Positions 38,110 to 50,545 of a stretch of 64,000 bases of DNA are shown here, piece after piece. The notes beneath the pieces are model-generated. The model worked only from the letters and a program-made list of their open reading frames with translations, was not told where the DNA came from and searched no databases. Numbering within the stretch: position 1 is the first letter of the stretch; each line of letters starts with the position of its first letter. Made by a program: the position numbers and the translations under genes. The DNA comes from Margaritifera margaritifera (Eukaryota > Mollusca > Bivalvia > Unionida > Margaritiferidae): positions 2,995,501 through 3,059,500 of the forward strand of contig JAQPZY010001521.1 of the NCBI GenBank assembly GCA_029931535.1, read 5' to 3'.

Positions 38110-38462
38110 TTTCTAGGTCTTGGTTCATTTGATATTTGACAATATTAACATCTTTAGAAATGTACAATAAAGAACTATCATCTACAAATAGTCATGTTAT
38201 ATCAGACAAACCTTCTGTAATACCATTAATATAAATAAGAAAAAATAGTGTACCAATTACAGCTCCTTGGGGGACACCTGCTGTAATGTATTTCATGCAT
38301 GTAGCATTGGAAATTAAAAGAGCCCTTTGCCGTGTTAATGAAAAATAATAAAAAAACAGTTTAGCATGTTTCCTCTTACTTCATGTTCACTAAGTTGGTG
38401 TAACAATCCTTTGTGCAAAATATGATCAAATGCTTTAAATATGTCACAAATTAGTACTACAC
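38110..38462 (-). pseudogene. Non-LTR retrotransposon reverse transcriptase fragment
   Basis: Read on the minus strand with frameshifts, this encodes RT palm motifs in order: DIFKAFDH (motif A, near 38450), a GVPQGS-like block (near 38265), and LFVDDSSLLY (motif C, catalytic DD, near 38190). The order and the K-A-F-D-H form fit jockey/CR1-type LINEs. Only the palm survives. Confidence 0.78.
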
Positions 38463-39540
38463 CCTCATCACAGAAGTAAGTCACAGTGACCTATATTTAA
38501 CACTTCACTGAATTTTGTTAAATTCTGTGTTTTAAGATTATTTCTCAAGCTCTATGAAGGTATAATCATCAGGCCAGATGATTGTATGCTTCTCTGTTAG
38601 TACCACACTCTATCCACAAAAGAGTGTCACTGTGACATATATTTTACATTTTCCTGGCTTAGGTTAAGTTCTTGCATTTAGTTCATGACCAGATGTTTTT
38701 TTTTAACCCTGTATATATAATGTACAACACCTTCATCACAAAAGTAGGTCACTTTGACCCATATTTCATACTTCACTTACTTTGGTTCATTTTCTGTTTT
38801 AATTTTATTTCTTAAGGTCTGTTCATGCTAGAATCATCAAACTAGATGGCATTATGCATCTCTATTAGTACCACAACCTTAAGACAAAATAAGGTCACTG
38901 TGACATACATTTCACATTTTATTGGCTCAAGTTAAGTGTTTGCATTTAGGTCATAACCAAATTCATTTTGACACCTTGTATACATGCTGTTATACCTAGA
39001 TTCATGAAACTTACTTATTGGATGCATCTTGATGAGTACTACTCACTCATTACAAAAGTAGGTTACTGTGATCCATATTTCATGCTTCACTGATCTGGGT
39101 TCATCTCAAGTACTGTTCATACCAGAATCATCAAACTAGGTGATTGTATGCATCTCTGTTAGTACCACACCCATACAGTAAGAGCAGGTCATTGTGACCT
39201 ATATTTCACAATTTATTGGCTTATGTCAAGTTTTTGCATTTAGCTCATGACCACATTGGTTTTGTATCAACTGTATAATACTGTTATACCTGGAATCACG
39301 AAACTTGCTGAGAGGATGTATTTTGATGAGTACTACATCCTGATCTTAAAGGTAGGTCACTGTGACCCATCTTCATACTTCACTGACTTTAATTCATTTT
39401 GATGTTTTTACTGTTCATGATTTAATCAATAAACTAGACAATTGTATACATCTCTCTTAGTACTACACTCATTCCAAAATAGGTCACTGTGACTTGTATT
39501 TCACATTTTACTGGCTAAGATTAAGAGTTGGGATTTAGCT
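38463..39540 (+). repeat. Tandem array, half-unit about 145 bp
   Basis: The anchor GTCACTGTGACC recurs near 38480, 38625, 38748, 38894, 39062, 39188, 39356 and 39483. Alternate units are more alike, giving a dimer of about 290 bp (one half with CATATTTCATACTTCAC, the other with TATTTCACATTTTATTGGCT). Confidence 0.8.
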
Positions 39541-42090
39541 GATGACTACATAAAATGTTTGGCATGTGGATTGCATATGACAGTGTGCTACCAAGATAGG
39601 TGAACTTGTCCACTGCCAGGAGGGTTTGGCCATTTGCTGTGATGGTAGACTCTACATAAGGCTTTCCTGGTGCAGATTGGTGCATCACCTTTGTCTTCTT
39701 CATACTGATTGTAAGACTGAAATTGTCACAGGCTGAAGAGAAATGGTCCATACACTGTTGCATATCAGACTAAGATTTGGCATTCAGGGAACAGTCATCA
39801 TCTAACAGGAGATCACGAACAGTCACTTCCAGTAACTGTGTCTTCGTCTGTAGTCTCCTCAGGTTGAAGAGCTTGCCATCAGTCCTGTATCTGCTGTCAA
39901 TCTCAGTGACATAGTCACAGTAGGCATCAGTAAGCATGGCAGAGAACATCATACTGAAGAGGGTTGGGGCCAACACACAGCCTTGTTTGACTCCATTAGT
40001 GACTGGGAATAGTTCAGATGATTCACTGTTGTCCACAACATGAGCAAGCATGCCATCATGGAATTGCCAAACCTTTACAATGATTTCCTCTGGGCAAACC
40101 AACTCTTCCCATTATCTTCCAGAGGCTTCCATGACTGACTGTGCCAGAGGATTTGGTCAGGTTGATGAATGTCGTGTACAGGTTGGAGTTCTGTTCCTGG
40201 CATTTCTCCTGGAGTTGCTGAGCTGCAAACACCATGTCTGTGGTCCCTCGTCCTTTCCTGAAGCCACACTGACTCTAAGGCAGGAGCCTGTGATCAATGT
40301 GATACACCAGGTGATTCAGCAGAATTTGGATGAGGATTTGCCATTTACAGCAAGGAGATGCCCCGATGGTTGTCACAGGATTGTCTGTTGCCATTCGGCT
40401 TGTACAGGTGGACGATGGATGCATCCTTCTACTCCTGGGTTATAGTTCCTTGAGTCCACATTGACTGGAAGAGTTCAGTCAGTTTCTGTGCCATGTGTGA
40501 GCCTACAGCTTTGTAGACTTCTACTGGTATAGCATCTGCTCCAGGTGCTTTGCCATTTGACAGCAGGTCAATTGCTTTCTCAGTTTCAGTCAGCGTTGGA
40601 GGATCAGCAAGTGATGTGTTGATTTCCACTTGGGGCAGTCGATCAGTTGCCTCCTCACTGATAGATGATTGTTGATTGAGGATGTTGTTGAAGTGTTCTG
40701 TGCTTCTTTGTACTATCTTTTCTTTGTCAGTGAGCAGTGTAGTGTTGTCAGCACTCAGTATTGGAGATTTTCCTGCTGACCTGTGTCCCATAGATTGCCT
40801 TCAAAGCATCATAGAAGTTCTTCAAATCATACCTGTCTGCATAGGACTGAATCTTATCTGCCTTGTTGCTCAGCCATGAGTCTTGCAACTTTCTGAGTTT
40901 GCAGTGGACAGTCCTCGATGTTGTTGAAGGCTGCCTTCTTAGATGATGAAGTACTGTCTTCTAAACAGGCCTTTTGTACCCAATTCTTCTCATTCAGAAG
41001 TTTCTGTATGGCAGCATTGTTCCTATCAAACCAATCTTGGTGTTTACATGTTGTGGGACTGAGGGTTTTGGATGCATCTGAGTACACAAGAATCTCTGAA
41101 GCATGTCCAGTTTTCCTCAGCATTCTCAGAGTTCGCATCAATTGTTTCTAGTTGGCTGCACAGTTCTTTGACACATGCCTGTTTTACATTCTCCTGTTTC
41201 AATTTGGAGACATTGAGCTTTTTGGGCACTTTTTTGCCTTGTGGTCATCTGGTAGGCTGAATCTGGATATTGAGCTTGGAGACTATGAGCTTGTGGTCAG
41301 TCCAGCATTCTGAACTTCACATGGCCTTCATCACTCTTGACTATGATGTAGTCATTGAGATCCAGGGCTTGGAGCGTGGGTGCATCCAAGACGTCTTGTT
41401 GCAGTTTGGTAGTCGGAAGACCGTGTTGGTGATCAGTAGGTCATGTTCAGCGCATTTCCTCAGCCATGTCTTGTGATCTGTGCCAACTCTAGCATTGAAG
41501 TCACCAAGGATGATGAGCTTGTTTGCCTTTGGTACTTCTGCGATAAGAGACTTCAGATCTTCATAAAATTTGTCTTTGATCTCATCTGGGTTGGTCATGG
41601 TGGGTGCATAGGCACTAATGATAGTTGCATGTCTTTTTCCAGACAGTGGGAGCCTCATTTGCATTAGTCTGTCATTCACACCCTTAGGAATATTTGTGAG
41701 TTTGTAGACTACCTGTGATTTGATGGCAGACCTAACACCAGCTTCATGTCACTCTTCTTTACTTTGGCCAATCATGAAGAAGGTGTAGCCAGCTCCTACT
41801 TTGGTGAGTTGTCCTTGCTCAGCAGGGCGATTTTCACTCAGTGCTGCTATCTGGATGTTGAATCTGGTGTTTTGTACCAACAGCTGTTCTTCTCCCTATT
41901 CCAGGCACCAATGGTGAGTTTCATCACCTTTGTCTTCTTCTTAGATTTTCGATTGCTAGGGGCACCATTTCTAGCTTCTTCTTCATGCTACAGAGGTGAG
42001 CAGTGTGATCCTTAAAAGGGCTGCTCAGTCACCCAGGTGGCTGCCAAGTTCCACTGTTGTTTCAGTCCAGTGAAAAGCGACTCTATGGCG
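39541..42090 (-). mobile_element. LINE (endonuclease + reverse transcriptase), degenerate
   Basis: Read on the minus strand. An AP-endonuclease domain (about 41950-41240) includes [10 protein letters not shown] and [14 protein letters not shown] Lys/Asn-rich linker (41230-40800) follows, then RT (40790-39550) with NGKAPGADAIPVEVYK, NGVKQGCVLAPTLFSMM and a catalytic-motif region reading LLLDDDC where YADDC is expected, then LTISMKKTKVM. Multiple stops and frame changes break it, so it is inactive. Clade is not certain; it is an APE-type LINE. It inserted beside or into the array at 38463-39540. Confidence 0.92.
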
Positions 42091-42282
42091 TAAGCTTCCA
42101 GTGTACAGTAAGCAATGTTTTTACAGAAGCAGAAATCCTTAACTTTAACTTTGCCCATTCACATTATTTTGTGTGATTCTCACAGAAGCAAAGTTGGCAA
42201 ACAGTCGGCAACTTCAGGACAAAATGATGTTATTCATGGTGTCACATCACACTGACCATGTATTTTTCATACTGACTGGGTA

Positions 42283-42467
42283 GGGAGTTGCAATCTCTCA
42301 GTGGTTAGCATGCCAGACTCAGGACTGAAAGGGTATGGGTTCAGATTCTACCATTGGATCAGTCCAAATCAGCTACCATGTTGTGTCCCTGGGCAAGGCC
42401 CTTTGCCTCAACACTAAATAAACTTAATGTGTTGGTGTGCCATAAAAACAAAAAAACAAAATCAAAG
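42283..42467 (+). mobile_element. tRNA-derived SINE, copy 2, with 13-bp target duplication
   Basis: The head has box A-like CTCAGTGGTTAGCATGCC and box B-like GGTTCAGATTC. The body has CCTGGGCAAGGCCCTTTGCC and the tail is A-rich. Flanks TACTGACTGGGTA (42270-42282) and TACTGGCTGGGTA (42468-42480) differ by one base. Same family as 36357-36581. Confidence 0.88.
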
Positions 42468-43337
42468 TACTGGCTGGGTATGGTCTTATACCAGGTTTCC
42501 ACATGACGCACTTTGACCATGATTTCCAGGTATTGGTATTTGCAGTAAAATATGCTTGTTCATTACCCATTTGATGATCATGATTTGAGAGTGTTTCATT
42601 TTCAATGTTCTAGTATTAAACAAACTGAGTGCTGTGTCATTAAAACATGCTTTGAATCCATGCAGGGAATGCACTTTCAATTTGGAGTAGTCACATACAG
42701 ACACAGTTTAGAATTTTGCATCATTTTCATATGAACTCTGAGTAATTTGAGTACCCTGGCATATATTTTTAAAATCTGCCTCCAGTAGGTACCATGTTTA
42801 TTTACATGTAAATGGAACAGCCCTGATAAAAAAATTTAATTAGCAAGAACATTTTATCTTTGAATGTTAGTGGTTTATAAAAAAAAAATGTAATGCTAGT
42901 GTTGATAGTTAGACCTCGCCAAATTGTTTTTGTGTTTAAAATCTGCTCAAAACTTTTCAGTTAGAAAACACAAGGTGTAAAAGCAAACAACAAAATGACA
43001 AAGATATAGCAGTTAAACTTTTTATTTGTAAAAAGAAGCAAGTCTAGCTTAGAAGAAGAATTCAAATCAATAGCAACAAAAGATTTTTTTCTTGGACTCA
43101 ATGATATCCTTTTGCAAGAAAAGGAACTCGAACAATGACAAGTGTTGATTGTCCTTTAGCATAAAAAACATTGCTTTGATAGATATTGATTGTTAGCTTT
43201 TTTCGCTTTTTGTTTAGCAAGCTTACCAGCTCACAGGTTCTAATCCATGAACAAAATAAGCATGGTATAATGTTAGCTTGTGTATTATACATTCCAGCAT
43301 CTAAATGGCAAAGTTTTGTTTTTCTCCCATCTTCTAG

Positions 43338-43507
43338 TGTGTATTATGAGTTCATAAAGCGTGTGAAGACACTGATGACCAAGTCAGTGGATTATCTTCC
43401 TTGTGACAGTGAGATGTTGAGAACAATGGTGAATGGATTCATAGAAGGTTACTGGATAGAGTCTAGCCAAGACATGGTGCAAGCACTAGACTTTGCAGAA
43501 TGTACAG
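43338..43507 (+). CDS. Exon 11: cysteine module half B4 (first Cys missing)
   Basis: This 170-nt exon (acceptor CCCATCTTCTAG, donor GTTAGT) runs from phase 2 to phase 1 and encodes about 56 residues. The second and third B cysteines are present (YLPC and AEC, 32 residues between). The first is replaced within EFIKRVKTL. Module 4 therefore has five cysteines, leaving one unpaired inside the module. The segment between the cysteines (MLRTMVNGFIEGYW) aligns in character with the helix of B1. Confidence 0.82.
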
Positions 43508-43724
43508 GTTAGTTTGGTTTTATAATTCTATGATTCTTTAATTCTGGGCACATTTCTGGTTTCAGTATTGACTTGGATGTGGTCAGTAGTAATAAAAATA
43601 TGAAAAAGAAAAGGAAGAATAACAAAAGCAAAACAGACATCAACATGTATAATAATAACTTGTATTACTTACATACCCATGCAATATTGCAATATTATGA
43701 CAAAAATAATGGAATATTCTTCAC

Positions 43725-43726
<2 letters not shown>

Positions 43727-43771
<45 letters not shown>

Positions 43772-43783
43772 TAATAATAATAT
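43727..43783 (+). repeat. (AAT)n microsatellite
   Basis: AAT trinucleotides with one interruption (ATG). Confidence 0.95.
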
Positions 43784-44518
43784 TCATATTACCACTATTA
43801 TGATTCTAAATAACCTAAATAATGTGTTGCTGAGTGGTCAAACAACAATTCAATTCAAACATTATCAATGTATCGAGATCTTGCATCTATACATATTTTC
43901 AGATATTGGTACACTGATGGGTTAGACTCCTTGCTGAACTTTCACTTAAAACTGAAAAAAAATAAACCTCGAAATCTGTTGAATACTTTCACATGAAACT
44001 TGCAGTATATTACTTTACCATCCTCAACTTGCTACCAATAAGAACATGATAAAATAATTTTAGAAAATCATCATGATAAAATAAGTTTGGACAATCATCA
44101 GTTTCATTTCCATGGGACTGAGATTACTAATAAACAAAACAATTACTGGCTAAATGAAAATAACACATTCTAAGATGTAACTCTGCATACTTATGTCAAT
44201 TGCAGAACTGAGTGGTTTAAAGAAAGATTGGTTAATATAATATATAATGCATAATCAATTCGGTCTCACCAAAACAAAAACAAATTGCAGGTTGTGTGAT
44301 ATGTACAGATGTACAATAAACACAAATTACCTAATAGGTAATGTCACAAATCATATTTTTCACACTAATTTTACACATTTACTGTGTGTATTATGCCAAG
44401 TAGATGTTTATGATGGATTTGTTGGATATATCTTTGTAGAACATCTCTAGAAATTCAAGGTTGCACTTCTGTAGCCTATAACTTCAGTCATGTGTGTAGT
44501 CATTTTCGAGGATTATTT

Positions 44519-44640
44519 ACCCGACAGTCGGGCACCTCGAAATGACAATATACAAGACAGTCAGATACCTCAAAATGGCTATATACCTGACACTTGGGTA
44601 CCTCAGAATGGCTATATACCAGGCAGTGAGGTACCTTAAC
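44519..44640 (+). repeat. 34-bp tandem repeat, about 3.5 copies
   Basis: Unit GGCTATATACCTGACAGTCG plus GGTACCTCAGAAT, diverged. Minus-strand frames through it give repeated Val/Tyr peptides that are not genes. Confidence 0.82.
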
Positions 44641-44933
44641 AGTTGTGTATATAACCTCAATCCACCTTTTAACCAGATGAACAAATTTAGCACCTGGTAC
44701 ATCATTTTCGGTGAGAACAATAACGTAGAAAAGGTCTCTGTTCGACATTATGTTGGTGCCCCTTGTCTGAAATCGAGTTGCTGGGTATTTTTATGAACTG
44801 CTGTCACTGCGTATGATGTATCACTGAGGTAAAAAGTACAAGCACTATTATGATAGAATAATGAAGTAAAATGATGGACAGACAGAAAGACATCAACTCA
44901 TTGTTGATGAGAAGAGTGCAAGTAGTTGGTAAG

Positions 44934-45226
44934 ATAATAATAGTAATAATAAAGACTTTATTTAATGAGGGTAACTCAGTTAGTTATATAATATCTAATC
45001 TACCTAGAGACGCCTCTAAGATATATGTACAGATATATACAGAGTGAAATCAGTCACTACCCATATCACACATACATACTCACATATATGTATATATACA
45101 TACATTCATACACAGTCATGTACATAGAAATTACACACTCGGACTAGTTAACAACACATGTAACTTTTATACACTAAACTTTTCTGTTTATTATGTCCAT
45201 ATATAAATGTGGCTTATTATCAATGC

Positions 45227-45313
<87 letters not shown>

Positions 45314-45431
45314 AACTATGTACTCTGTATGTCAGTATGCATATAATAGAGGGCCACAAGGAGAATTAGTTCCATGCCACTAATAGTATCACCCTCTTTA
45401 AATAAAATCATTGTTATTATTATTATTATTA
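44934..45431. mobile_element. Inverted-repeat element with AAT-rich ends
   Basis: Left end AATAATAAAGACTTTATTTA followed by ATGAGGGTAA is the approximate reverse complement of the right end CACCCTCTTTAAATAAAATC followed by ATTGTTATTATT. It is about 500 bp with no coding sequence and encloses the TG run. The right end matches the tail of 7767-7947. Confidence 0.65.
45229..45312 (+). repeat. (TG)n microsatellite
   Basis: About 42 uninterrupted TG units. Confidence 0.97.
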
Positions 45432-45563
45432 ACAAATGAAAAGACTATCAGTGTTCACTAGTCAAACTTAAACTCATGCATCACACATACCAACATACAA
45501 ATGTTAATTTATAATTTTAAAGAAGTAACTGGAGGAGGTGGATAGCCCTTGTGGTATTAATTA

Positions 45564-45780
45564 CTGTATATACTCGCATATAAGCTGGGTCCAAATGCAA
45601 ACAACATAGACCTTGATCTGCCGGCGCATTATGCTCCGGCAGATCAGGATCTATATTGTTTGTTCTACTGATTAGTCCTTACAAACTGCATAGACCCAGA
45701 TCTGCCAGTGCATAATGCGATGGCAGATCTGGGTCTATGCAGTCAGGGGTTGATATCGGCTTAGACGCAAGTATATATGG
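45564..45780 (+). mobile_element. Two-hairpin MITE, copy 8
   Basis: Full-length copy with both hairpins. Ends CTGTATATACTCGCATATAA and TTAGACGCAAGTATATATGG. Confidence 0.9.
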
Positions 45781-45889
45781 TAGTATTATTATACAGGCTC
45801 GTTTTTGAAACTGAAATATTTTATTAATATTAACAACAACCTGATATTATATTACAGTAGTCACAATGAGGCTGAATGTAGCTCTTCAC

Positions 45890-48180
45890 GATACTGTTTT
45901 GAAATGAAATACTTTATTTTACTTTATAACCAAAGATTGGAATTTGTTTTCTTTGTAATGAAACTTATATGATCAGACCAAAGTAAATTATCGTCAACAA
46001 GAATACCAAGTATTTTATTATCAGAAACCACTTTTAGTTTTTCATTATTATAGAAACAGCTCAAGTCATATGTCTTTAATTTTGCTCCTATTTACTGTCT
46101 TGTTATGAGTGAAACCTTTGTTTTATCTGTATTTACAACCATGCCCTTCTCCTTAAACCACATTTTAAGCCTGTTTAATGCCATTTGAAGATTATTTTCT
46201 AATTCAGTTTTACAGCTGTGTTCATCAGAGAAAGTAGTATCATCAGCATATAGATGACTAAATGATACTCTGTTTCCAATCTGTAGGTGAAGATTGTTTA
46301 TGAAATTAACAAAACAAAAGTGGTCCAAGTATAGATCCTTGTGGCACACCTCAGGTTATTCTATTATTTTCAGATACATATCCATTTAAAGTCACTTTTT
46401 GAAATCTGTCATTCAAGTATGAAGTAAACCATTTGTGATCTGTGTCACTACATTGATAGATTTTTAGTTTTTCTAGGAGAAGTTTATAATATATGAGCTC
46501 AAATGCTTTTGAAAATCAACCACAACTATCTCAACTAACTTTCCTTCATCTAAAACATGCAGCTGTGTGTCAACCATTGATATTAGTGCCATTTCATAGA
46601 AATGATTTTGCCTAAAAACAGATTGGTTATCATAGAGAAGATTGTTGGTATTGAGATAAGTCATAAATGACTTCTGCACATGCTTTTCAATTAAATTTGA
46701 AAGAGTTGGAAGGATGGATTTTGGACAAAAATTGATAAGTCATCTTTTGCCCCTGCCTTGTGGAGTGGAGTTACCTTTGCAGTTTTCCATAAATGCTGCT
46801 TTGAAATGCCATGGGCCCATCATATCAAGTCCTGTTGATTTAGTAATGTCAAAGTTTTGCATATAGTTTAAAACAATAGTTAAACTTATTTCAGAAATTT
46901 CAAATCTATCATCTTCTGATAACCTTTCAGCACAAAATACTCAGAGATGTGAGTGATCGGATACAGTTTTTGCTTCTTTAAGCTCAGATGTCACAGTCAC
47001 AAAAAAGTCATTAAAAATATTTGCCATTAGTAAAGGGTCATTTGTGCATACACTGTCAATGTTCAGAGATGGAATCTCAGTCTTGTTCATGGATTTTCCA
47101 GCCCCATATTCATTAAATAGTCTCCAAATTGTTTTAGGATTGTTCTTATTTTCATCAATAACTTTTTGATAATGTGTCTTTTTTTGCATTTCTAATAATT
47201 TTTGTTACTTTATTTCTCCAGATTTTATATTCTTCACTACCTGAAGCTTTCAAGTAGTCTCTTGTTTTAATAGCATCCAGTATTTCTTGAGTAATCCAGC
47301 CAGGTTTATGATCATGTTTTATTCTACGCATTTTTAATGGTGTGTGTTGATTGAGTGCATTCAAAAGCAAGTCTATTCATGTGCCTATTCTTTGTCGTCA
47401 AATATTGCCATAGTATTCCAAGGAATCTGTTCTTAGTCCATCAGATAGTTTGTGTTATTAAAATTTTTTAAAGACCAGTAACAAATTTATTTGTGGACAT
47501 GCTTTTCATTACTTTTGTTGCTTGCTTTTTGTGTGAGAAGAATGGCGTAGTGGTCACTCAATCCAATCTTAGTAACATAAACTTTAGAAACATTTTCTGG
47601 AGTGTTAGTATAAATATGATCAATAAGGGTTTTTGAATTTGCTTTTATTCTAGTGGGTTCCCTAATTAACTGGATCATTCCAAAAGGTTCAATAAAATCA
47701 GTCAAGTTTTTACATATCTGTTTATTTAGCCAATCCTGGTTTATACCACAAAGAATGTAATACTATTTCTCATCATTTAGAACTTTATAAATTTCTAATT
47801 CAAAATATGTATTCCAGTTTGCATGGGATGTAGGTGGCCTGTATATTAGGCCAGTAAAAGTGCTTGGAATTTTGTGGAGAAATCTGTATCCAAACATACT
47901 CTGTTTCAGTCAGCTCAAGATCTTGATGCCGTTTTTCTATAATACCATTTTTTACATAAGCAAAGAGCAGATAATCTACTGTTTCCTGTCTTTACAAAGG
48001 TATATCATATATTTACTAACAAAAGTTTTCTAAATGATTCTCCTTTAGCAATGTTTCAGAAATTCCTAACACATGTACATTATTTACTGGTAATGTATAC
48101 ATAAATCTTACTTGATCTATTTTGCCCCTAATTTCTTGTATATTTATATGTCCTATATTAATACCTTATGTATCAGTCCC
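45890..48180 (-). mobile_element. Jockey/CR1-like LINE, degenerate
   Basis: Read on the minus strand. An endonuclease region (48130-47500) includes GKIDQVRF, VHVLGISETLLK and the final GLSDHYAIL. A linker (47370-46950) includes KPGWITQEILDAIKTRDYLK and NPKTIWRLFNEYG. An RT region (46800-45890) includes the intact catalytic HLYADDTTF, NLQMALNRLKMWFKEKGM and ILVDDNLLWSDHI. Stops and frame changes throughout show it is dead. The order (endonuclease, linker, RT) is that of a LINE ORF2. Confidence 0.93.
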
Positions 48181-48292
48181 CAAATTCAAGATGTCAGTTC
48201 TCAACTGGGAACTCAAGGAGATATCATTACCTGAAAGTACATGTCATAAAGCTGAGCATATTATGTTATCTTGTTGTCCATCCATTTGTACA

Positions 48293-48475
48293 TTGGTTGC
48301 TTTTAACAACACTTTTGACACATTGTTGGCAACAACATGCCAAGTAAATGGGAGCTAATTTCCTTTCTGAAGGACACATTTAGGCAGCCAACATGGGCAG
48401 GCCTGGGTTGGTATCAGACCCATGACCCTTGAATTACAAGTCAGATGCTCTGCCAACTAATGGAGGTAACCTGTT
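48293..48475 (-). mobile_element. tRNA-derived SINE, copy 3 (second family)
   Basis: On the minus strand the head reads TTAGTTGGCAGAGCATCTGA (box A) and later GGGTCTGATACC (box B). The body has TGTGTCCTTCAGAAAGG. It is clearly related to 52326-52505 but diverged. It lies directly beside the LINE ORF1 remnant. Confidence 0.75.
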
Positions 48476-48479
48476 TGCC

Positions 48480-49945
48480 ATGGGTTGCATCCCGTGTTGG
48501 TGGAGGAGGGGATCCTGGTGGTCAAACAGAGGAGAGGCCAGATGTTGCTACTCCAATGCAACACACTACTTCTGCTTCAACTTGAACCAGACAGGAGTCA
48601 GAAGGACCCAGTCTGATCAGTCAGCTAGTCATGAACCAGACAAGGGTCAAAAGGACCCAGTCTGATCAATCAGCGTCATGCAAAGATTCAATGGCCATGT
48701 TAATGACAGATTCAGTTTCACTGATCTTCCGGCTATTAAAGGTCAACATTGTGATGAAAAAAACTCTGCTTGGAAACTTGCAAAAGACAATGGCCCTCAG
48801 GGGCAGTGACAAGGGTCATTCAAGTTAGGATTATACTTTGCTTGAGTATACCACCATGTTTTGCCTCGTTATGAGAAACACAACCTGCATAAATATCTTT
48901 GGGCACCGAGATGTGGGGAGCATGGGTGACAATGTTGTTCCATTATGGGAAAACACACAGAAAAAGCAATGAAGACCTGGTATAAAAAGGATCAGGAATA
49001 ATTTGACTAGTGATTTTGATGAAGAAACTGTTCCAAATCAAGGGATATGGCTGCTCTTTGTCATAGAATTGATGGATGAGAATAAGTAACAAAGCCCTCA
49101 TTTTTTTCATTGAAAAGGCCTTTCAGGGTCTAGCTGGAGAGCCATAGAGTGTAAAGAAGCTTATCTTAGGCCTATTACTTGTTGAGTGCAGCTGTAAAAC
49201 TCACTCTGATAATCGGCTCAACTTGGAGCATTTTGTGGAGATACCCATCAAGGTATCTGTGCAAAAATCTTTGAACTCATGTTGAGGTGTCATGATCTAC
49301 ATATTTAAATGGCTGCAGTGAGTCAGAGATGCTTGAAAATCCCCAGAAATGTCCCCCAAGTAAAATAAATGAACATTTGTCAAAGTGGCATGTAGATTCT
49401 CACGGACACCTACATATTGACATTTGACTGCATTCTTAAATATCCCAATAGAACCTTTCATCATTGATCCCTTGCAGTGCTTTAACTGCTAGAAATATGA
49501 TCACCACAAAGATGACTGAAAGAGAAAACCTTTATATCCTAGATTTAGGCATGAAGGCCTTGAGGGATTGTCCTGCAAGAAGAGTTCTTGTGTGAATTGC
49601 CAGGGTGACCACTTATCATACTCCAGAAAGTGCCCTAAGTGGAAGCAAGAGAAGGAAACATAACGGGTAAGCATGAGAAAGGCCTGACCTTCTTAGAGGC
49701 CAGACAGTTTGTGGAAGCCACAGCTCCACTTAACACTGCAGGACCTATGCAAACACGGCTTAAACAGAGAAGAAACCTTTCACAAATTCTACCTGTACCA
49801 GGCAGACATTACCTGGCCACAGGGTGAAATGAAGCTTACAGTTTTGACACCACCCAAGCCCATGCAAGCAGCTATCCAAAATGATAATGAAGCAGATAAT
49901 GCAACTGCAAGTAAAGAATGTGACAGTGTCAGAAAACATTACTAG
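48480..49945 (+). pseudogene. LINE ORF1 (gag-like) remnant with zinc knuckles
   Basis: Plus-strand reading with many stops and frame changes. Near the start are Gly/Thr/Ser-rich N-terminal segments. The middle (49060-49330) includes KAFQGLAGEP, SVKKLILGLLLVECS and IKVSVQKSLNS, as in RRM-like ORF1 cores. At 49475-49660 a broken cysteine-histidine series reads QCFNC, CKKSSCVNCQGDH and KCPKWKQEKE, as in CCHC knuckles of nucleocapsid-like ORF1 proteins. Such proteins coat LINE RNA. No ORF2 follows in this orientation. Confidence 0.8.
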
Positions 49946-50029
49946 TGAGAAACCAATTGCATTTGGTTCACAAGCAGATTATCTAAACCTCAGGCCCATT
50001 TTTCAGTGGAACAAATGGTGGAATGAATA

Positions 50030-50545
50030 GTGAATTAGATTGCAATCTAAATCACTTTGTACAATGGAAGATCTTGGTCAACAATGTTAAATTTATAACT
50101 ACCGGTAGTAAACTCCTATCTACAGAACATTATACAATGGAAGATCTTGGTAGAACAAATAGTTAATTAGACCACCAATCTGCAGCACTTTATACAATGG
50201 AAGATCTTATTAGAACAAATGATAAAGACCATAATCTATAGCACTTTACACGATGCAAGATCTTGGTCTACAACTATTAAATTCATAACTAGAACAAATG
50301 CTGAAAACCCCAATCTACAACACTTTGTAGAACAGGGTCTTTGTTGTTTGTTCTACTGATTAGTCCTTACAAACTGCATAGACCCAGATCTGCCGGCGCA
50401 TTATGCAATGGCAGATCTGGGTCTATGCAGTTTGCAGTTGGTATTGGCTTATACATGAGTATATACAGTAGACCAAAATCTGCAGCACTTTATACAATGG
50501 AAGATCTTGGTCTACACTGTTTGCTGTTGGATACAGATTATATAT
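50030..50545 (+). repeat. Array of AATGGAAGATCTTGGT units, about 80 bp, split by a MITE
   Basis: TTTATACAATGGAAGATCTT recurs about every 75-90 bp (near 50060, 50130, 50190, 50245, 50490), with AGCACTTTATAC and AGAACAAAT blocks. The MITE at 50334-50468 interrupts it; the unit resumes at about 50470. Confidence 0.78.
50334..50468 (+). mobile_element. Hairpin MITE, copy 9 (5' truncated)
   Basis: Starts in the right arm of the first hairpin (AGGGTCTTTGTTGTTTG), then has the linker, the complete second hairpin and right terminus TTATACATGAGTATATACAG. Confidence 0.88.

Larger units (their letters stand above)
35774..43337 (+). other. Intron 10 of the SEA/WAP gene
   Basis: A 7.6-kb intron filled with repeats: a 142-bp-period array split by a SINE, a truncated MITE, two minus-strand LINE fragments with a 145/290-bp array between them, and a second SINE. 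The stretches 37300-37911 and 42481-43337 show nothing recognisable. Confidence 0.7.
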
